Counted from the first letter of the stretch, positions 48,051-56,574 are shown. The stretch is 64,000 bases of DNA from JAFGCL01 sp964492335 (GCA_964492335.1 CAZBJX010000008.1:24645-88644); one strand, 5' to 3'. Notes: generated from the letters alone by a model not told the origin. Made by a program: numbers and translations.

Positions 48051-50639
48051 ATGAAGCGCATTGCCATTTGGCACATCTTGCTGGCTCTTATGCTGATCTC
48101 GGCTGTCTCATTGTCATTGCCCGCCGTCCCTGTTCAAGCTGCCAGCTATCCGCTATCTGCCAGTGACGCCCGGATAAAGGCTGCTCTGGATTTTCTCCGA
48201 AACTCGGAAAGTGCTCATCCCACGCTCTGGGGCGGTGGTGAGAAGAACTGTTACGCTATCGTGGCCATTGACGCCTGCGGGGCGGACCCGCATGATTTCA
48301 AGAACTCCGAAGGCAAGTCCATGGTGGATATCATCCGCGGGCAAGTGGGCACATACTGCAGACCACAGGCATCAGCGGCGCTGGCCCACGAGTATTACCT
48401 TCTGGCCATCTCCGCCGCGAGGGAGAACCCCTGGAACTTCGGCGGGGTCAACGTAGCCGGTCAGCTTCTCGATTTGTTTAACGGCCAGCAGTTCGGCCAG
48501 ACCGGGATCGTCAACGACGATTTCTGGGCGATCATCTCCCTCGTCGGCGCCGGCGTGAATCCCTCGCTGCCGGCGATACAAACTACCAGGCAGTTCATCA
48601 TCAATCACCAGAATGCCGACGGCAGTTGGGGCAGCAGCATCGCCGGCGGTGGCATGAGCGCCGGCGGCGATCCCTGCGATACTGCCAACGCCATCACAGC
48701 GCTTATTGCCGCCGGCGAGAGCCCGTCTTCAACGGTTATCCAGAATGCGCTTGACTACATTAAGCGCTTGCAGAAAGAAGACGGCGGCTTCCCCTATGTC
48801 CCTGAAGTAAGCGTCTCCGACGTGGCCACGGACGCCAGGGTGATGGCGGCCATTCGCGCTTGCGGCGGCAATCCTACCTCGGCCAGGTGGACGGTAAACG
48901 GGAATAGTCCCTTTTCTCATGCGCTTACTCTGCAAAACGACGATGGCGGGTTCGCCTGGACGGCTGGCGGTTCCACCGACGCCTGGATGACGACGTATGT
49001 CATGCCCGCCCTTGTCGGCAAGTACTGGCCCACCAGGGTCCTGAGCGAGACACCGTCAGTTGTCAGCGTCAGCCCGGCGCAGGGAGCGGTGGTCAAGACG
49101 GCGCGTCCGCAGATCAGCGCCTCGTATACGGACACCGCCGCCGGCGTCGACTCCGTCGTCCTGAAAGTAGACGGCGCGGACGTGACGTCCCGGGCCAGTG
49201 TCTCAGGGTCTGCTGTCAGCTACACCCCGCCGACGGACCTGGGCCAGGGCAGCCACACCGCGCAGCTCACCCTGTCGGACCGCGCCGGCAAGACGGCGTC
49301 CCGCACGTGGACATTCACCGTCGATACCGAAGCTGGCGAGACGCCTTCCCCTGGTGATACCGCACCGCCCCAAGTGGACAGCGTGTCGCCGGCGGACGGG
49401 GTGGCGGTGGCCTCACTGAGGCCGCAGATAAGCGCGAGCTACAGTGACGCCCTATCCGGCATTGATACCTCCAGAGCCGTTCTGAGGGTGAATGGCCTGG
49501 ACGTTACTGCGGAGGCCGTGGTGGGGGTATCGGGCATAACCTACCAGCCGGCCGCGGACCTGGCGGCGGGGACGGTGGAGGCGCGCCTGTCGCTGTGGGA
49601 CAACGCTGGCAACGTCATACACCATTCCTGGGGGTTCACGGTGGGAGCAGAAGACAGGGAGGGCGGTAACGGCGATGGCGCGGACGATGGGGCAAACCAT
49701 GACGCAGACCCCGGCGATGTCACCGATGCCTATACCAGTTCGCTCAGCCTGGTTGATAAGAAGGAGGGATCGGGGGCGCTTTCGGATGACGTGAGCCTGC
49801 AATCGCAGGATAAGCTGAAGTTGTTGAAGGTCAGGCGGGGGACCATCGTGCTCGGTGGGGATGGGCTGGCTGTGGATAGCATCACCATGGAGTCCCAGGA
49901 TAGTGCCCCGGATGTGGCCGGAGGCTACTGCCGCATCGGCACGGCCTGCTATCTGGGTCCGGAGGGGACGGTCTTCAGCGAGCCGGCGACCTTGACCTTC
50001 TACTACAAGCAATCGTCAACCCCGGACTCAATCCGCTGGGATACGAACGGCGACGGCAATGTTGATATTCTCGACAAGGATGTAACGGTCACGCCGGAAG
50101 ATTTCCAGATCGCCTATTACGACAACGCCACCGCCGGCTGGGTATTTCTGGAGAGTGCTGTAGACAAGGCGAACAGGGCGGTGACCGCGGAGGTGGCGCG
50201 TTGCTCTTTGCTTGCCCTGGTGGCGCCTGCCGCAGGGCCGCTCGTGGTTAAGAACATTGCCATCAGTCCTGCCGCTGTCGGACTGGGCGAGGATGTTACC
50301 ATCACGGTAACCGTGGAGAATCCGGGGGAGCACCGCGGCACCTACCTCGTGCCCCTCTACATAGATGGCTTCTACGGAGACAGCCTGGAAGCGGTCGTCG
50401 ATCCCGGCGAGCACGATATCTCCTTCACCCACAGCGAGCCCTATGCCGGAGACCATGAGGCTAAGGTGATGGGCGTCACGGCGGCTTTCACTGTCAGCCA
50501 GGCAGCAGAGCGCAGCGCCAACTGGTGGGACTCGGTGGATGTGGTGTTCTATCTCTATATCGTGATCGGGGCCCTGTGCATTGTAATCATCGCCGGGGCC
50601 ATCATCCTGGCCATGATGCTGCGCGGAAGAGCGAGATAG
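48051..50639 (+). CDS. Membrane-anchored alpha/alpha-toroid (intrinsic-factor N-domain-like) surface protein with Ig-like domains
   Basis: The 862-residue protein begins with a signal peptide (ILLALMLISAVSLSLPAVPV). Residues about 35-325 are helical repeats of the prenyltransferase/terpene-cyclase alpha-alpha toroid type: IKAALDFLRNSESAHPTLWG, FIINHQNADGSWGSSIAGGG and LDYIKRLQKEDGGFPYVPEV. This is the fold of the N-terminal domain of intrinsic factor and transcobalamin. Two similar Ig-like repeats follow (VVSVSPAQGAVVKTARPQIS and VDSVSPADGVAVASLRPQIS). Further on are a spacer with one calcium-loop-like DTNGDGNVDILD, a CARDB-like domain, and a C-terminal membrane helix (YIVIGALCIVIIAGAIILAM) with a basic tail. 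Corrinoid binding is inferred from fold and neighbours. Confidence 0.78.
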   Translation: MKRIAIWHILLALMLISAVSLSLPAVPVQAASYPLSASDARIKAALDFLRNSESAHPTLWGGGEKNCYAIVAIDACGADPHDFKNSEGKSMVDIIRGQVGTYCRPQASAALAHEYYLLAISAARENPWNFGGVNVAGQLLDLFNGQQFGQTGIVNDDFWAIISLVGAGVNPSLPAIQTTRQFIINHQNADGSWGSSIAGGGMSAGGDPCDTANAITALIAAGESPSSTVIQNALDYIKRLQKEDGGFPYVPEVSVSDVATDARVMAAIRACGGNPTSARWTVNGNSPFSHALTLQNDDGGFAWTAGGSTDAWMTTYVMPALVGKYWPTRVLSETPSVVSVSPAQGAVVKTARPQISASYTDTAAGVDSVVLKVDGADVTSRASVSGSAVSYTPPTDLGQGSHTAQLTLSDRAGKTASRTWTFTVDTEAGETPSPGDTAPPQVDSVSPADGVAVASLRPQISASYSDALSGIDTSRAVLRVNGLDVTAEAVVGVSGITYQPAADLAAGTVEARLSLWDNAGNVIHHSWGFTVGAEDREGGNGDGADDGANHDADPGDVTDAYTSSLSLVDKKEGSGALSDDVSLQSQDKLKLLKVRRGTIVLGGDGLAVDSITMESQDSAPDVAGGYCRIGTACYLGPEGTVFSEPATLTFYYKQSSTPDSIRWDTNGDGNVDILDKDVTVTPEDFQIAYYDNATAGWVFLESAVDKANRAVTAEVARCSLLALVAPAAGPLVVKNIAISPAAVGLGEDVTITVTVENPGEHRGTYLVPLYIDGFYGDSLEAVVDPGEHDISFTHSEPYAGDHEAKVMGVTAAFTVSQAAERSANWWDSVDVVFYLYIVIGALCIVIIAGAIILAMMLRGRAR

Positions 50640-50673
50640 TGGCTGCTGAACTCGCACGTATGAGGGAGAGTTG

Positions 50674-51633
50674 ATGAGAAGGGCGCTCTATCTGCTGGCC
50701 ATCCTGATGCTGCTGATGACTGGCATTGCCGGCTGCCGGGCGGGGTCCGCGCCACTGGCCGAACCCGTGACGATCCGGGTTGCAGCCACCCGGGACTTTG
50801 GCCGGGAACTGATATTCGACCGGGAGGCCGTTATCGACCGCCGCATGAGCGCGCAGGACGTCCTGGCGAAAGTGACCGAGTTCACGACCGACGGCAGCTA
50901 TATCGTTTGCTTCGAGGGGCTGCGCGGCAACGACCAGGTGTACTGGATGTACTACATCAACGGCATGTTGTCCAAGTGGTTCGCCTCGGGCTACATAATA
51001 CGGCCGGGCGACGTGATGGTCTGGGACTTCCACCCCTGGGCCGGGGCCCACCACGGCGCCAGCGCCATCATCGGCAGCTTCCCGGAGCCGCTGCTGCACG
51101 GCTATGAAGGCCGGACCTATCCTACGACGGTGGTCTACGGCGAAGGGTTTCAGGGCCAGGCGCAGGCCGTCGCCCGCGGCTTGCAGGAGCTGGGCGTGAA
51201 CAGCGTCTCAGTAACCGGCGAGGCCGGCCTGAGCCAGGATCAGAAGGGCAGCCACAACCTCGTGCTGATAGCCGACCGGAGCAGCGGGATGGTGGCGGAG
51301 CTCGATGCACAACACGTTCCTCTGGGCCTGTACGCCCACTTCGAGGGCGGATCGCTGTGGGTCACCAATTACAGGTTTGAGAACCAGCAGAGCTACGGCG
51401 CCGGCAGCGGGGTCATCCAGGCCAGCCAGAACCTGTGGAACCCCCTGGGAACCGGCTCCTGCCAGACGGTGGTATTCGTGGTATCCGGCTCCGACACACT
51501 GGGAACGGGCCGTGCGGTGGAGGCGCTGCTGGACGCCATGGAAGCGGTCAAGGGCGGACAGGATCCGTCCTTTGTCAACGCCTACGGCATGGTCATCACC
51601 GCCGACGGTCAAAGCGTCAGGACGCCGCTGTGA
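50674..51633 (+). CDS. Lipoprotein with DUF4430 (transcobalamin C-terminal-like) domain
   Basis: The 319-residue protein has a lipoprotein signal with lipobox TGIAGC, making Cys21 the lipid-bearing residue. Residues about 28-120 match the DUF4430 pattern: ISAQDVL-like MSAQDVLAKVTEF, then QVYWMYYINGMLSKWFASGY and IIRPGDVMVWDFHPW. The equivalent in human transcobalamin and intrinsic factor is the YW...G..Y...NG/GD..W stretch of the C-terminal cobalamin-binding domain. The rest (about 125-319) is an alpha/beta region of unknown type (LVLIADRSSGMVAELDAQHV, ending in TPL). The stop overlaps the ecfT start (GTGA), so it is coupled to the transporter and may be its substrate-binding partner. Confidence 0.8.
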   Translation: MRRALYLLAILMLLMTGIAGCRAGSAPLAEPVTIRVAATRDFGRELIFDREAVIDRRMSAQDVLAKVTEFTTDGSYIVCFEGLRGNDQVYWMYYINGMLSKWFASGYIIRPGDVMVWDFHPWAGAHHGASAIIGSFPEPLLHGYEGRTYPTTVVYGEGFQGQAQAVARGLQELGVNSVSVTGEAGLSQDQKGSHNLVLIADRSSGMVAELDAQHVPLGLYAHFEGGSLWVTNYRFENQQSYGAGSGVIQASQNLWNPLGTGSCQTVVFVVSGSDTLGTGRAVEALLDAMEAVKGGQDPSFVNAYGMVITADGQSVRTPL

Positions 51634-52556
51634 TAGAGTTCCGCTATCACGATAGGGGCGGCACGGTGCAGCGGCTCAGCCCTTTCTGCAAGCTGGCCTG
51701 GGTGGTCTCGATCATGATCGCCTCCCTGCTCTTCGAGCATCCGCTCTATCTGAGCGTCATCTTCCTGACTACGATCCCGATGGCCGTCATGGCCAGGATA
51801 TACCGGCAATGGTTCTGGCTGGTCTTCTTCTCCCTGCTGATGGGGCTCGGCATCATCTTGATCAATGCCATCATCATCAATGCGGGCAGCACGGTCCTGG
51901 TGGAAGCCACCTTCTCCATACCCACCCTGGGCGTGCCGCGAATTACCATGGAGGCCATCTTCTTCGCCATGACCATGGCCCTGCGGCTGGTCATCATCGT
52001 TTCGGCGTTCGCGGTGTTCACCTTCAGCGTCCACCCCGACGATCAGATGCTGGCGATGATACAGCTTCGCATACCCTATAAATCGGTGCTGGTCGCTTCG
52101 CTGGCGATGCGCTTCGTTCCCGCCCTTTTCGAAGACCTGGACCGCCTTAACGAGGTGCAGCAATCGCGGGGGCTGGAGATGGCACGGGGGTCGGTCTTCA
52201 GGCGCATCAAGAACCGGACGACGGTGCTGGTGCCACTGCTGGCCAACTCGTTGACCCGCTGCGTGCAGATCGCCGAGGCCATGGAGGCCAGGGGCTTCGG
52301 CACGGGGGGAGGCCGCACCTACTTCAAGAGACTTCGCGTGACGAAGTTCGACGTCAGCACCATTGTCGCCGGGTTCTTCCCGCTGATATGGGCCATCCTG
52401 GTGCTGATATTCGGCTACGGCGCCTACGACGCCTATGCCAACTGGCGCGTCTCGGCGCCGGCGGCGATGGAGGTGCTGCTGGTCTTCACGCTCATCGTTG
52501 TCTCCCTCCTCCTGGCCTTTTCGGGCGCTTTCAAGAGGAGAATAGACCTTGATTGA
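51630..52556 (+). CDS. ecfT: ECF transporter transmembrane coupling protein (EcfT)
   Basis: Scaffold subunit that links the S component to the ATPases. The 308-residue protein has about five to six membrane segments (AWVVSIMIASLLFEHPLYLS, WLVFFSLLMGLGIILINAII and others). It carries the two coupling-helix motifs with Ala-Arg-Gly or its variant: QQSRGLEMARGSVFRRIKNR and AEAMEARGFGTGGGR. The start is GTG at 51630, overlapping the lipoprotein TGA. It is followed by the fused ATPase with an 8-bp overlap. The complete T-AA-S set lies in one operon, typical of dedicated (group I-like) ECF transporters. Confidence 0.93.
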   Translation: MIEFRYHDRGGTVQRLSPFCKLAWVVSIMIASLLFEHPLYLSVIFLTTIPMAVMARIYRQWFWLVFFSLLMGLGIILINAIIINAGSTVLVEATFSIPTLGVPRITMEAIFFAMTMALRLVIIVSAFAVFTFSVHPDDQMLAMIQLRIPYKSVLVASLAMRFVPALFEDLDRLNEVQQSRGLEMARGSVFRRIKNRTTVLVPLLANSLTRCVQIAEAMEARGFGTGGGRTYFKRLRVTKFDVSTIVAGFFPLIWAILVLIFGYGAYDAYANWRVSAPAAMEVLLVFTLIVVSLLLAFSGAFKRRIDLD

Positions 52557-54222
52557 GTTCCGCGACTTGTCTTTCCGCTACGGCGGCGCCGACGACTACG
52601 CCTTGAAGAAGATCAACGTTCGCATTAAGGAGGGCGAATTCGTCCTGGTGAGCGGGCCCTCCGGCGGCGGCAAATCCAGCTTCTGCCGTTGCATCAACGG
52701 ACTGATACCTCATTTTTACGGGGGCCATATCTCCGGTGACGTAACGGTAGATGGGCTCAGCATTCTCAAGAACACTCCTCGGGTGATGGCCTCCATCGTG
52801 GGTATGACCTTTCAGGACCCGGAGAACCAGCTTACCGCCACCGACGTGGAGCGCGAGATAGTGTTCGGCATGGAGAACCTGCGCTTCGACCGGCAGTTGA
52901 TGAGCAAACGTCTTGAAGAATCGTTGGACTCCATCGGCGTCGCCCACCTGCGCCACAGAGTCATCCCCGAGCTTTCCGGAGGTGAGAAACAGAAGATCGC
53001 CATCGCCGCCGTGCTTTCGCTCCATCCCCGAATACTGGTCATGGACGAGCCGACATCCGAGCTCGATCCCAAAGGCGCGGAAGAGGTGCTCTCCGTGGTG
53101 CAACGGCTGAATGATGAACTGGGGCTGACGGTGATACTGGTGGAGCATCGCCTGGAGCGCGTTATCCACCTGGTCGATCGCGCAGTCTTTCTTCATAAGG
53201 GAGAGATAATCTGCGACGGGCCGCCCGGGGAGGTGTTGAGCGACGGCAGACTGGTTGAAATCGGCGTGGGAGTGCCGCCTTTGATCCGGCTGGCCAACCA
53301 TCTTCGCCGCAGCGGTCACCAAATCGACCGGATACCGTTGACGGTCAAGGAGGGACGAAAGGCATTTGAGGCCTCCTTCCGCGGGGTGAAGATGCTTGCG
53401 CAGGGCAGAGATCTCGTCAAGGAAGACGGCGCGCGTCCCGTCATCGGGGTGCAGGATCTGTGGCACCGCTATCCGGCGGGAAACACGGCGTTGAAAGGCG
53501 TCACGTTGAGTTTTCAAGCTGGGGAGATGGCGGCAGTCATGGGGCGCAACGCCTCCGGCAAGAGCACGCTGCTCAGACACCTGAACGGGTTGCTCAAACC
53601 GACGCGCGGGGAGGTTTGCGTCGAGGGGGTGAGGACGCGGGAGGCCAGCGTGGCCCAACTGGCCCGCTCCGTGGGCCTGGTCTTCCAGAACCCGGACGAC
53701 CATCTCTTTGCCGATACCGTGGAGCAGGAGATAGGTCTGACGCTGAGGAACCTGGGGTGGAAGGCGGCGGAGATCGAACGCCGAACCAGCGAGCTACTGC
53801 GGCAGTTTGACCTGGAGCGCTGCCGCCATCGCTATCCCCGCTACCTCAGCGGCGGCGAGAAACAGCGCGTGGCACTGGCCGCCACCATGGCCGCCCGCCC
53901 CCGGGTGCTGGCCCTGGATGAGCCGACCCGCGGCATGGACCACGCACTGAAGAGAGACCTGATGCGGTTCCTCAAAGCATACTGCGCGGAAGGCCACACT
54001 GTGATCCTGGTCAGCCACGATGTCGAGACCGTCGCCGAGCATGTGGACCGCGTGATACTGATGAGCGAAGGGCAAGTGGTGGTAGACGGCAATCGCCACC
54101 AGGTGCTGTCGGAAGCGCTCCTCTTCTCCCCGCAGATCAACCGGCTCGTGCAGTCATTCTGCTCGTACGGAGTGCCCCGGGACATCCTCACGCTTGATGA
54201 GGCCATCGAGCTGCTGAAATGA
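52549..54222 (+). CDS. ecfA: ECF transporter ATPase, two ABC domains fused (EcfA-EcfA')
   Basis: The 557-residue protein joins two ABC ATPase domains. Domain 1 has Walker A VSGPSGGGKSSFCRCI, signature LSGGEKQKIAIAA and Walker B ILVMDEPTSELDP. Domain 2 (from about residue 290) has Walker A MGRNASGKSTLLRHLNG, signature LSGGEKQRVALAA, Walker B VLALDEPTRGMDH and the switch His (VSHDVET). Each half keeps Q-loop sequences (TFQDPENQ and VFQNPDDH). ECF ATPases are usually two separate genes, while fused forms are common with thiamine- and cobalt-like systems in some lineages. The start is TTG at 52549 inside ecfT, and the stop overlaps the S-component start. Confidence 0.95.
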   Translation: MIEFRDLSFRYGGADDYALKKINVRIKEGEFVLVSGPSGGGKSSFCRCINGLIPHFYGGHISGDVTVDGLSILKNTPRVMASIVGMTFQDPENQLTATDVEREIVFGMENLRFDRQLMSKRLEESLDSIGVAHLRHRVIPELSGGEKQKIAIAAVLSLHPRILVMDEPTSELDPKGAEEVLSVVQRLNDELGLTVILVEHRLERVIHLVDRAVFLHKGEIICDGPPGEVLSDGRLVEIGVGVPPLIRLANHLRRSGHQIDRIPLTVKEGRKAFEASFRGVKMLAQGRDLVKEDGARPVIGVQDLWHRYPAGNTALKGVTLSFQAGEMAAVMGRNASGKSTLLRHLNGLLKPTRGEVCVEGVRTREASVAQLARSVGLVFQNPDDHLFADTVEQEIGLTLRNLGWKAAEIERRTSELLRQFDLERCRHRYPRYLSGGEKQRVALAATMAARPRVLALDEPTRGMDHALKRDLMRFLKAYCAEGHTVILVSHDVETVAEHVDRVILMSEGQVVVDGNRHQVLSEALLFSPQINRLVQSFCSYGVPRDILTLDEAIELLK

Positions 54223-55004
54223 GAAAGAGTTATGTGTTCCTGGCATTGATAATCGCGCTCGGCGTGGCCTGCTATGTCGCCCCTTTCAGGTTCGGGGGGT
54301 CCTTCTTCGATCCGAATACGGGCAGGATCAGCTGGGCATTGATATCCGTGGTCTTCCTGGCGCTGGCACTGGGCGCCGTATTCTCGGAGTTCGAGAACCG
54401 CGCCACCAGCGCCAAGCAGATAGCCCTCATCGCCATGATGGGCACTGTCTCGGCCCTGTCCCGAATCCCTTTTGCTTCGCTGATGAACTTCCAACCCTGC
54501 ACGTTCTTCATCATCTGCTCCGGGTATGTCTTCGGCGCCATGACCGGCTTCATGGTCGGCGCTATCACGCCGGTCATATCGAACATCTTCCTGGGACAGG
54601 GCCCGTGGACGGCCTATCAGATATTCACCTGGGGCCTGCTCGGACTGGCAGCCGGGTTCCTGGGCAAATTCGCCATTCCGCAGCCGGGGTTGAGGAAGAC
54701 CGTGCTGCTGGCCTACGGAGGGCTGGCGGGAATCATGTATGCCATGATAATCAACATCTGGTTCTGGGCCATGTACCTCTATCCCCACACCCTTACCACA
54801 TACAAGGGAGCCCTTTACACCGCCAGCTTCTGGACCCTCTCTCACTCCCTGGCGAACATCATCTTTCTCTGGCTCCTCGGCGGAAGGGTGATTGAGCTGC
54901 TGCAGAGGTTCAAGAGTCGTTTCTTCTGGACCAGCGATGCAGCTTATGACCGGAAGGCTGACGCCATGCCGCCGGCCCTGCCGGAGAGCGGTGCGACACA
55001 ATGA
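54219..55004 (+). CDS. ECF transporter substrate-binding (S) component, probable corrinoid importer
   Basis: The membrane S component of 261 residues has about six helices plus an extra N-terminal one: YVFLALIIALGVACYVAPF, ALISVVFLALALGAVFSEF, then QIALIAMMGTVSALSRIPFA. The characteristic S-component start of the core, MMGTVSALSRIPFASLMNFQ, and GYVFGAMTGFMVGAITPVIS are present. The specificity is not readable directly. The lipoprotein, toroid protein and cob genes around it make cobalamin or cobinamide the best guess. It overlaps the ATPase gene by 4 bp, and its stop overlaps the radical SAM fragment. Confidence 0.85.
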   Translation: MRKSYVFLALIIALGVACYVAPFRFGGSFFDPNTGRISWALISVVFLALALGAVFSEFENRATSAKQIALIAMMGTVSALSRIPFASLMNFQPCTFFIICSGYVFGAMTGFMVGAITPVISNIFLGQGPWTAYQIFTWGLLGLAAGFLGKFAIPQPGLRKTVLLAYGGLAGIMYAMIINIWFWAMYLYPHTLTTYKGALYTASFWTLSHSLANIIFLWLLGGRVIELLQRFKSRFFWTSDAAYDRKADAMPPALPESGATQ

Positions 55005-55159
55005 ACATCTATCACATCACCTATTCTGCTGGTCCCCGAATCGCCTGCCTCTTCTTCCGGGGATGCAACATGAGCTGCCTCGCCTGCCTCTTGAAGAAGG
55101 AGATATTCGATTGCCATTCAGGCTCTTCTCAAGAATTTCAGGAGGATGTGCAGTTATGA
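55001..55159 (+). pseudogene. N-terminal fragment of a radical SAM protein
   Basis: Starting with ATG that overlaps the S-component TGA, 52 codons encode MNIYHITYSAGPRIACLFFR and then GCNMSCLACLLKKEIF, which has the CxxxCxxC motif for the [4Fe-4S] cluster of radical SAM enzymes of the activase type. The frame then stops with TGA at 55157. No continuation of a radical SAM barrel was found in the other frames through 55390, so the gene appears truncated. The 231 bp that follow hold short overlapping open frames without recognisable products. Confidence 0.7.
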
Positions 55160-55390
55160 CCGGGAGAACCGCGGAACCACGCTCTATGTCCGGTGGGTGC
55201 CATACGGAGCTCCCAAAGACCTGCGGGCCTGGCTTCAGCACTTCCTTCGGCCCCGATTCAAGGCAGGACGGGAAGGCGGCATCGGGCCGCACCACGGGCT
55301 GATGGCCCGCGCCCGCCTTCCTCATGATGCTGGAAACAGCGCGCAGGGATGAGACAAGAAGGATTCCATAAGGAGGAGGTTAACAAACAG

Positions 55391-55672
55391 ATGAAGCTGC
55401 TACCCCATCGCCACTACAGGTTGAAGATGCGGACACAAGGGTACGAGTACTGTGGGCATTGCTTTGATCCCAGAGTCCGGGAGTTGACTGAACAGGAGGC
55501 CGGTGAATACGGCGGTGCGGTTGATGGGACCGCGCCTACCCATGCGCTCTTCTTTCGTGATGTGGAGCGCCTCCGAGTCTACGTGGGAACAGTGGAACGG
55601 GACGATGCTGAGTGCCTGGTCTTTGCCCTCGGAGACGGCAAGGAATACCAGCTTCAACCCTTCGTAGCCTAG
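55391..55672 (+). CDS. Small CxxC protein of unknown function
   Basis: A 93-residue protein starting MKLLPHRHYRLKMRTQGYEY, with one cysteine pair (CGHCFDPRVRELTEQEAGEY) and a C-terminal part rich in acidic and hydrophobic residues (VGTVERDDAECLVFALGDGK). The ATG follows AAGGAGGAGG by about 10 bp, a strong ribosome site, and is preferred over an ATG 42 bp upstream. It lies between the broken radical SAM gene and cobO. No family was recognised; it may handle a metal or [Fe-S] group. Confidence 0.6.
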   Translation: MKLLPHRHYRLKMRTQGYEYCGHCFDPRVRELTEQEAGEYGGAVDGTAPTHALFFRDVERLRVYVGTVERDDAECLVFALGDGKEYQLQPFVA

Positions 55673-55724
55673 GCACGAATCCTACCCGATACGAGACTGG
55701 ATCGAAGAGGTGACAAGAACAGCT

Positions 55725-56264
55725 ATGCCAGAGAACGACATAGGAAAAGGGTATGTCCAGGTCTACACCGGGAACTGCAAAGGCAAGACAACGGCCGCAC
55801 TCGGACTGGCGTTTCGCGCCATGGGGCATGACCTGAGAACATATGTTGGCCAGTTCATGAAAGGCCAGAAGTACGGCGAGCTGGATGCCGCCCGGATGGT
55901 CGTCCCCTATATCACCATCGAGCAATTTGGCGCAGAGGCATGCATTCCGATGAAAGACCCGCCGGATCCGGAAGACGTCCGTCGAGCCCAGAGCGGTTTG
56001 CACAGGTCGGCCGCACAGATGATGTCCGGCAACTACAGTATCGTAGTGTTCGATGAGATCCTTACGGCGCGGCACTTCGGGCTTGTTTCCACGGAGAATA
56101 TCCTGGCTCTCCTGGTCAAGAAGCCGGATGGCGTGGAGATGATTCTGACAGGCCGCTATGCGCCGCCGGAGATAGTCGCGGCCGCTGATCTGGTGACGGA
56201 GATGGTGGAGGTCAAGCACTACTATCAGAAGGGTGTTCTGGCCAGAGCAGGGATAGAACGCTAG
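55725..56264 (+). CDS. cobO: Corrinoid adenosyltransferase, CobO/BtuR type
   Basis: Attaches the adenosyl group of ATP to cob(I)alamin or its precursors. The 179 residues include the P-loop YTGNCKGKTTAALGLAFRAM, YVGQFMKGQKYGELDAA, the NYSIVVFDEILTARHFGLV segment and the final ADLVTEMVEVKHYYQKGVLA with the C-terminal ...AGIER. The ATG is preceded by GAGGTGA; a GTG at 55710 is the alternative. It is the first downstream gene for metabolism after import. The upper ligand would be added to incomplete and complete corrinoids alike. Confidence 0.94.
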   Translation: MPENDIGKGYVQVYTGNCKGKTTAALGLAFRAMGHDLRTYVGQFMKGQKYGELDAARMVVPYITIEQFGAEACIPMKDPPDPEDVRRAQSGLHRSAAQMMSGNYSIVVFDEILTARHFGLVSTENILALLVKKPDGVEMILTGRYAPPEIVAAADLVTEMVEVKHYYQKGVLARAGIER

Positions 56265-56300
56265 ACCCGGGGACCTGGATCGATATGACGGGAGTAGTCT

Positions 56301-56558
56301 GTGCCAGTGCAGCCAAGGGAAGCCGTTATTGATCTCGGTGTTGGCGAACACGGGGGGATGGACTACGCAGAACTCGAGGAGCTGGGGGTTTCTCCTGATG
56401 AGGTGATTGACTTCAGTGTCGTCTCCAACCCCCTGGGCACTGCGCCAGGTTTGCCTCCCTGCAATGTGAACGCAGCAGCGCAGCAAGTGGGCGTAGTTGC
56501 TTGGTGCCAAGGAGGATTTCTCAGAGAGAGCCGTAGTAATGGGTCAGAGGATCTCTGA
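56301..56558 (+). pseudogene. Truncated cobD-like gene (threonine-phosphate decarboxylase N-terminal fragment)
   Basis: The first 50 or so codons read HGGMDYAELEELGVSPDEVI, then DFSVVSNPLGTAPGLPP. This matches the start of HisC-like L-threonine-O-3-phosphate decarboxylases (HGGN..ELA...G..P.E..DFS.N.NPLGP). After PPCNV the similarity ends and the frame runs to a stop at 56558 without the PLP-Lys domain, so about 300 residues are missing. The remnant sits directly before cobT and overlaps its upstream region. The linker (R)-1-aminopropanol phosphate would need another source, or imported cobamides would already carry it. Confidence 0.75.
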
Positions 56559-56574
56559 ACGGAGCCCTGGTGCG

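Noticed and set aside
48051..49020. Squalene-hopene cyclase or prenyltransferase enzyme
   Set aside because: The repeats fit the toroid fold, but the protein has a signal peptide and membrane anchor, no visible cyclase Asp motif, and lies in a corrinoid operon.
55156..55352. Two short overlapping frames after the radical SAM fragment, one with an ATGA overlap
   Set aside because: Neither shows a domain, and they overlap each other in different frames; they are better read as decay of the radical SAM region.
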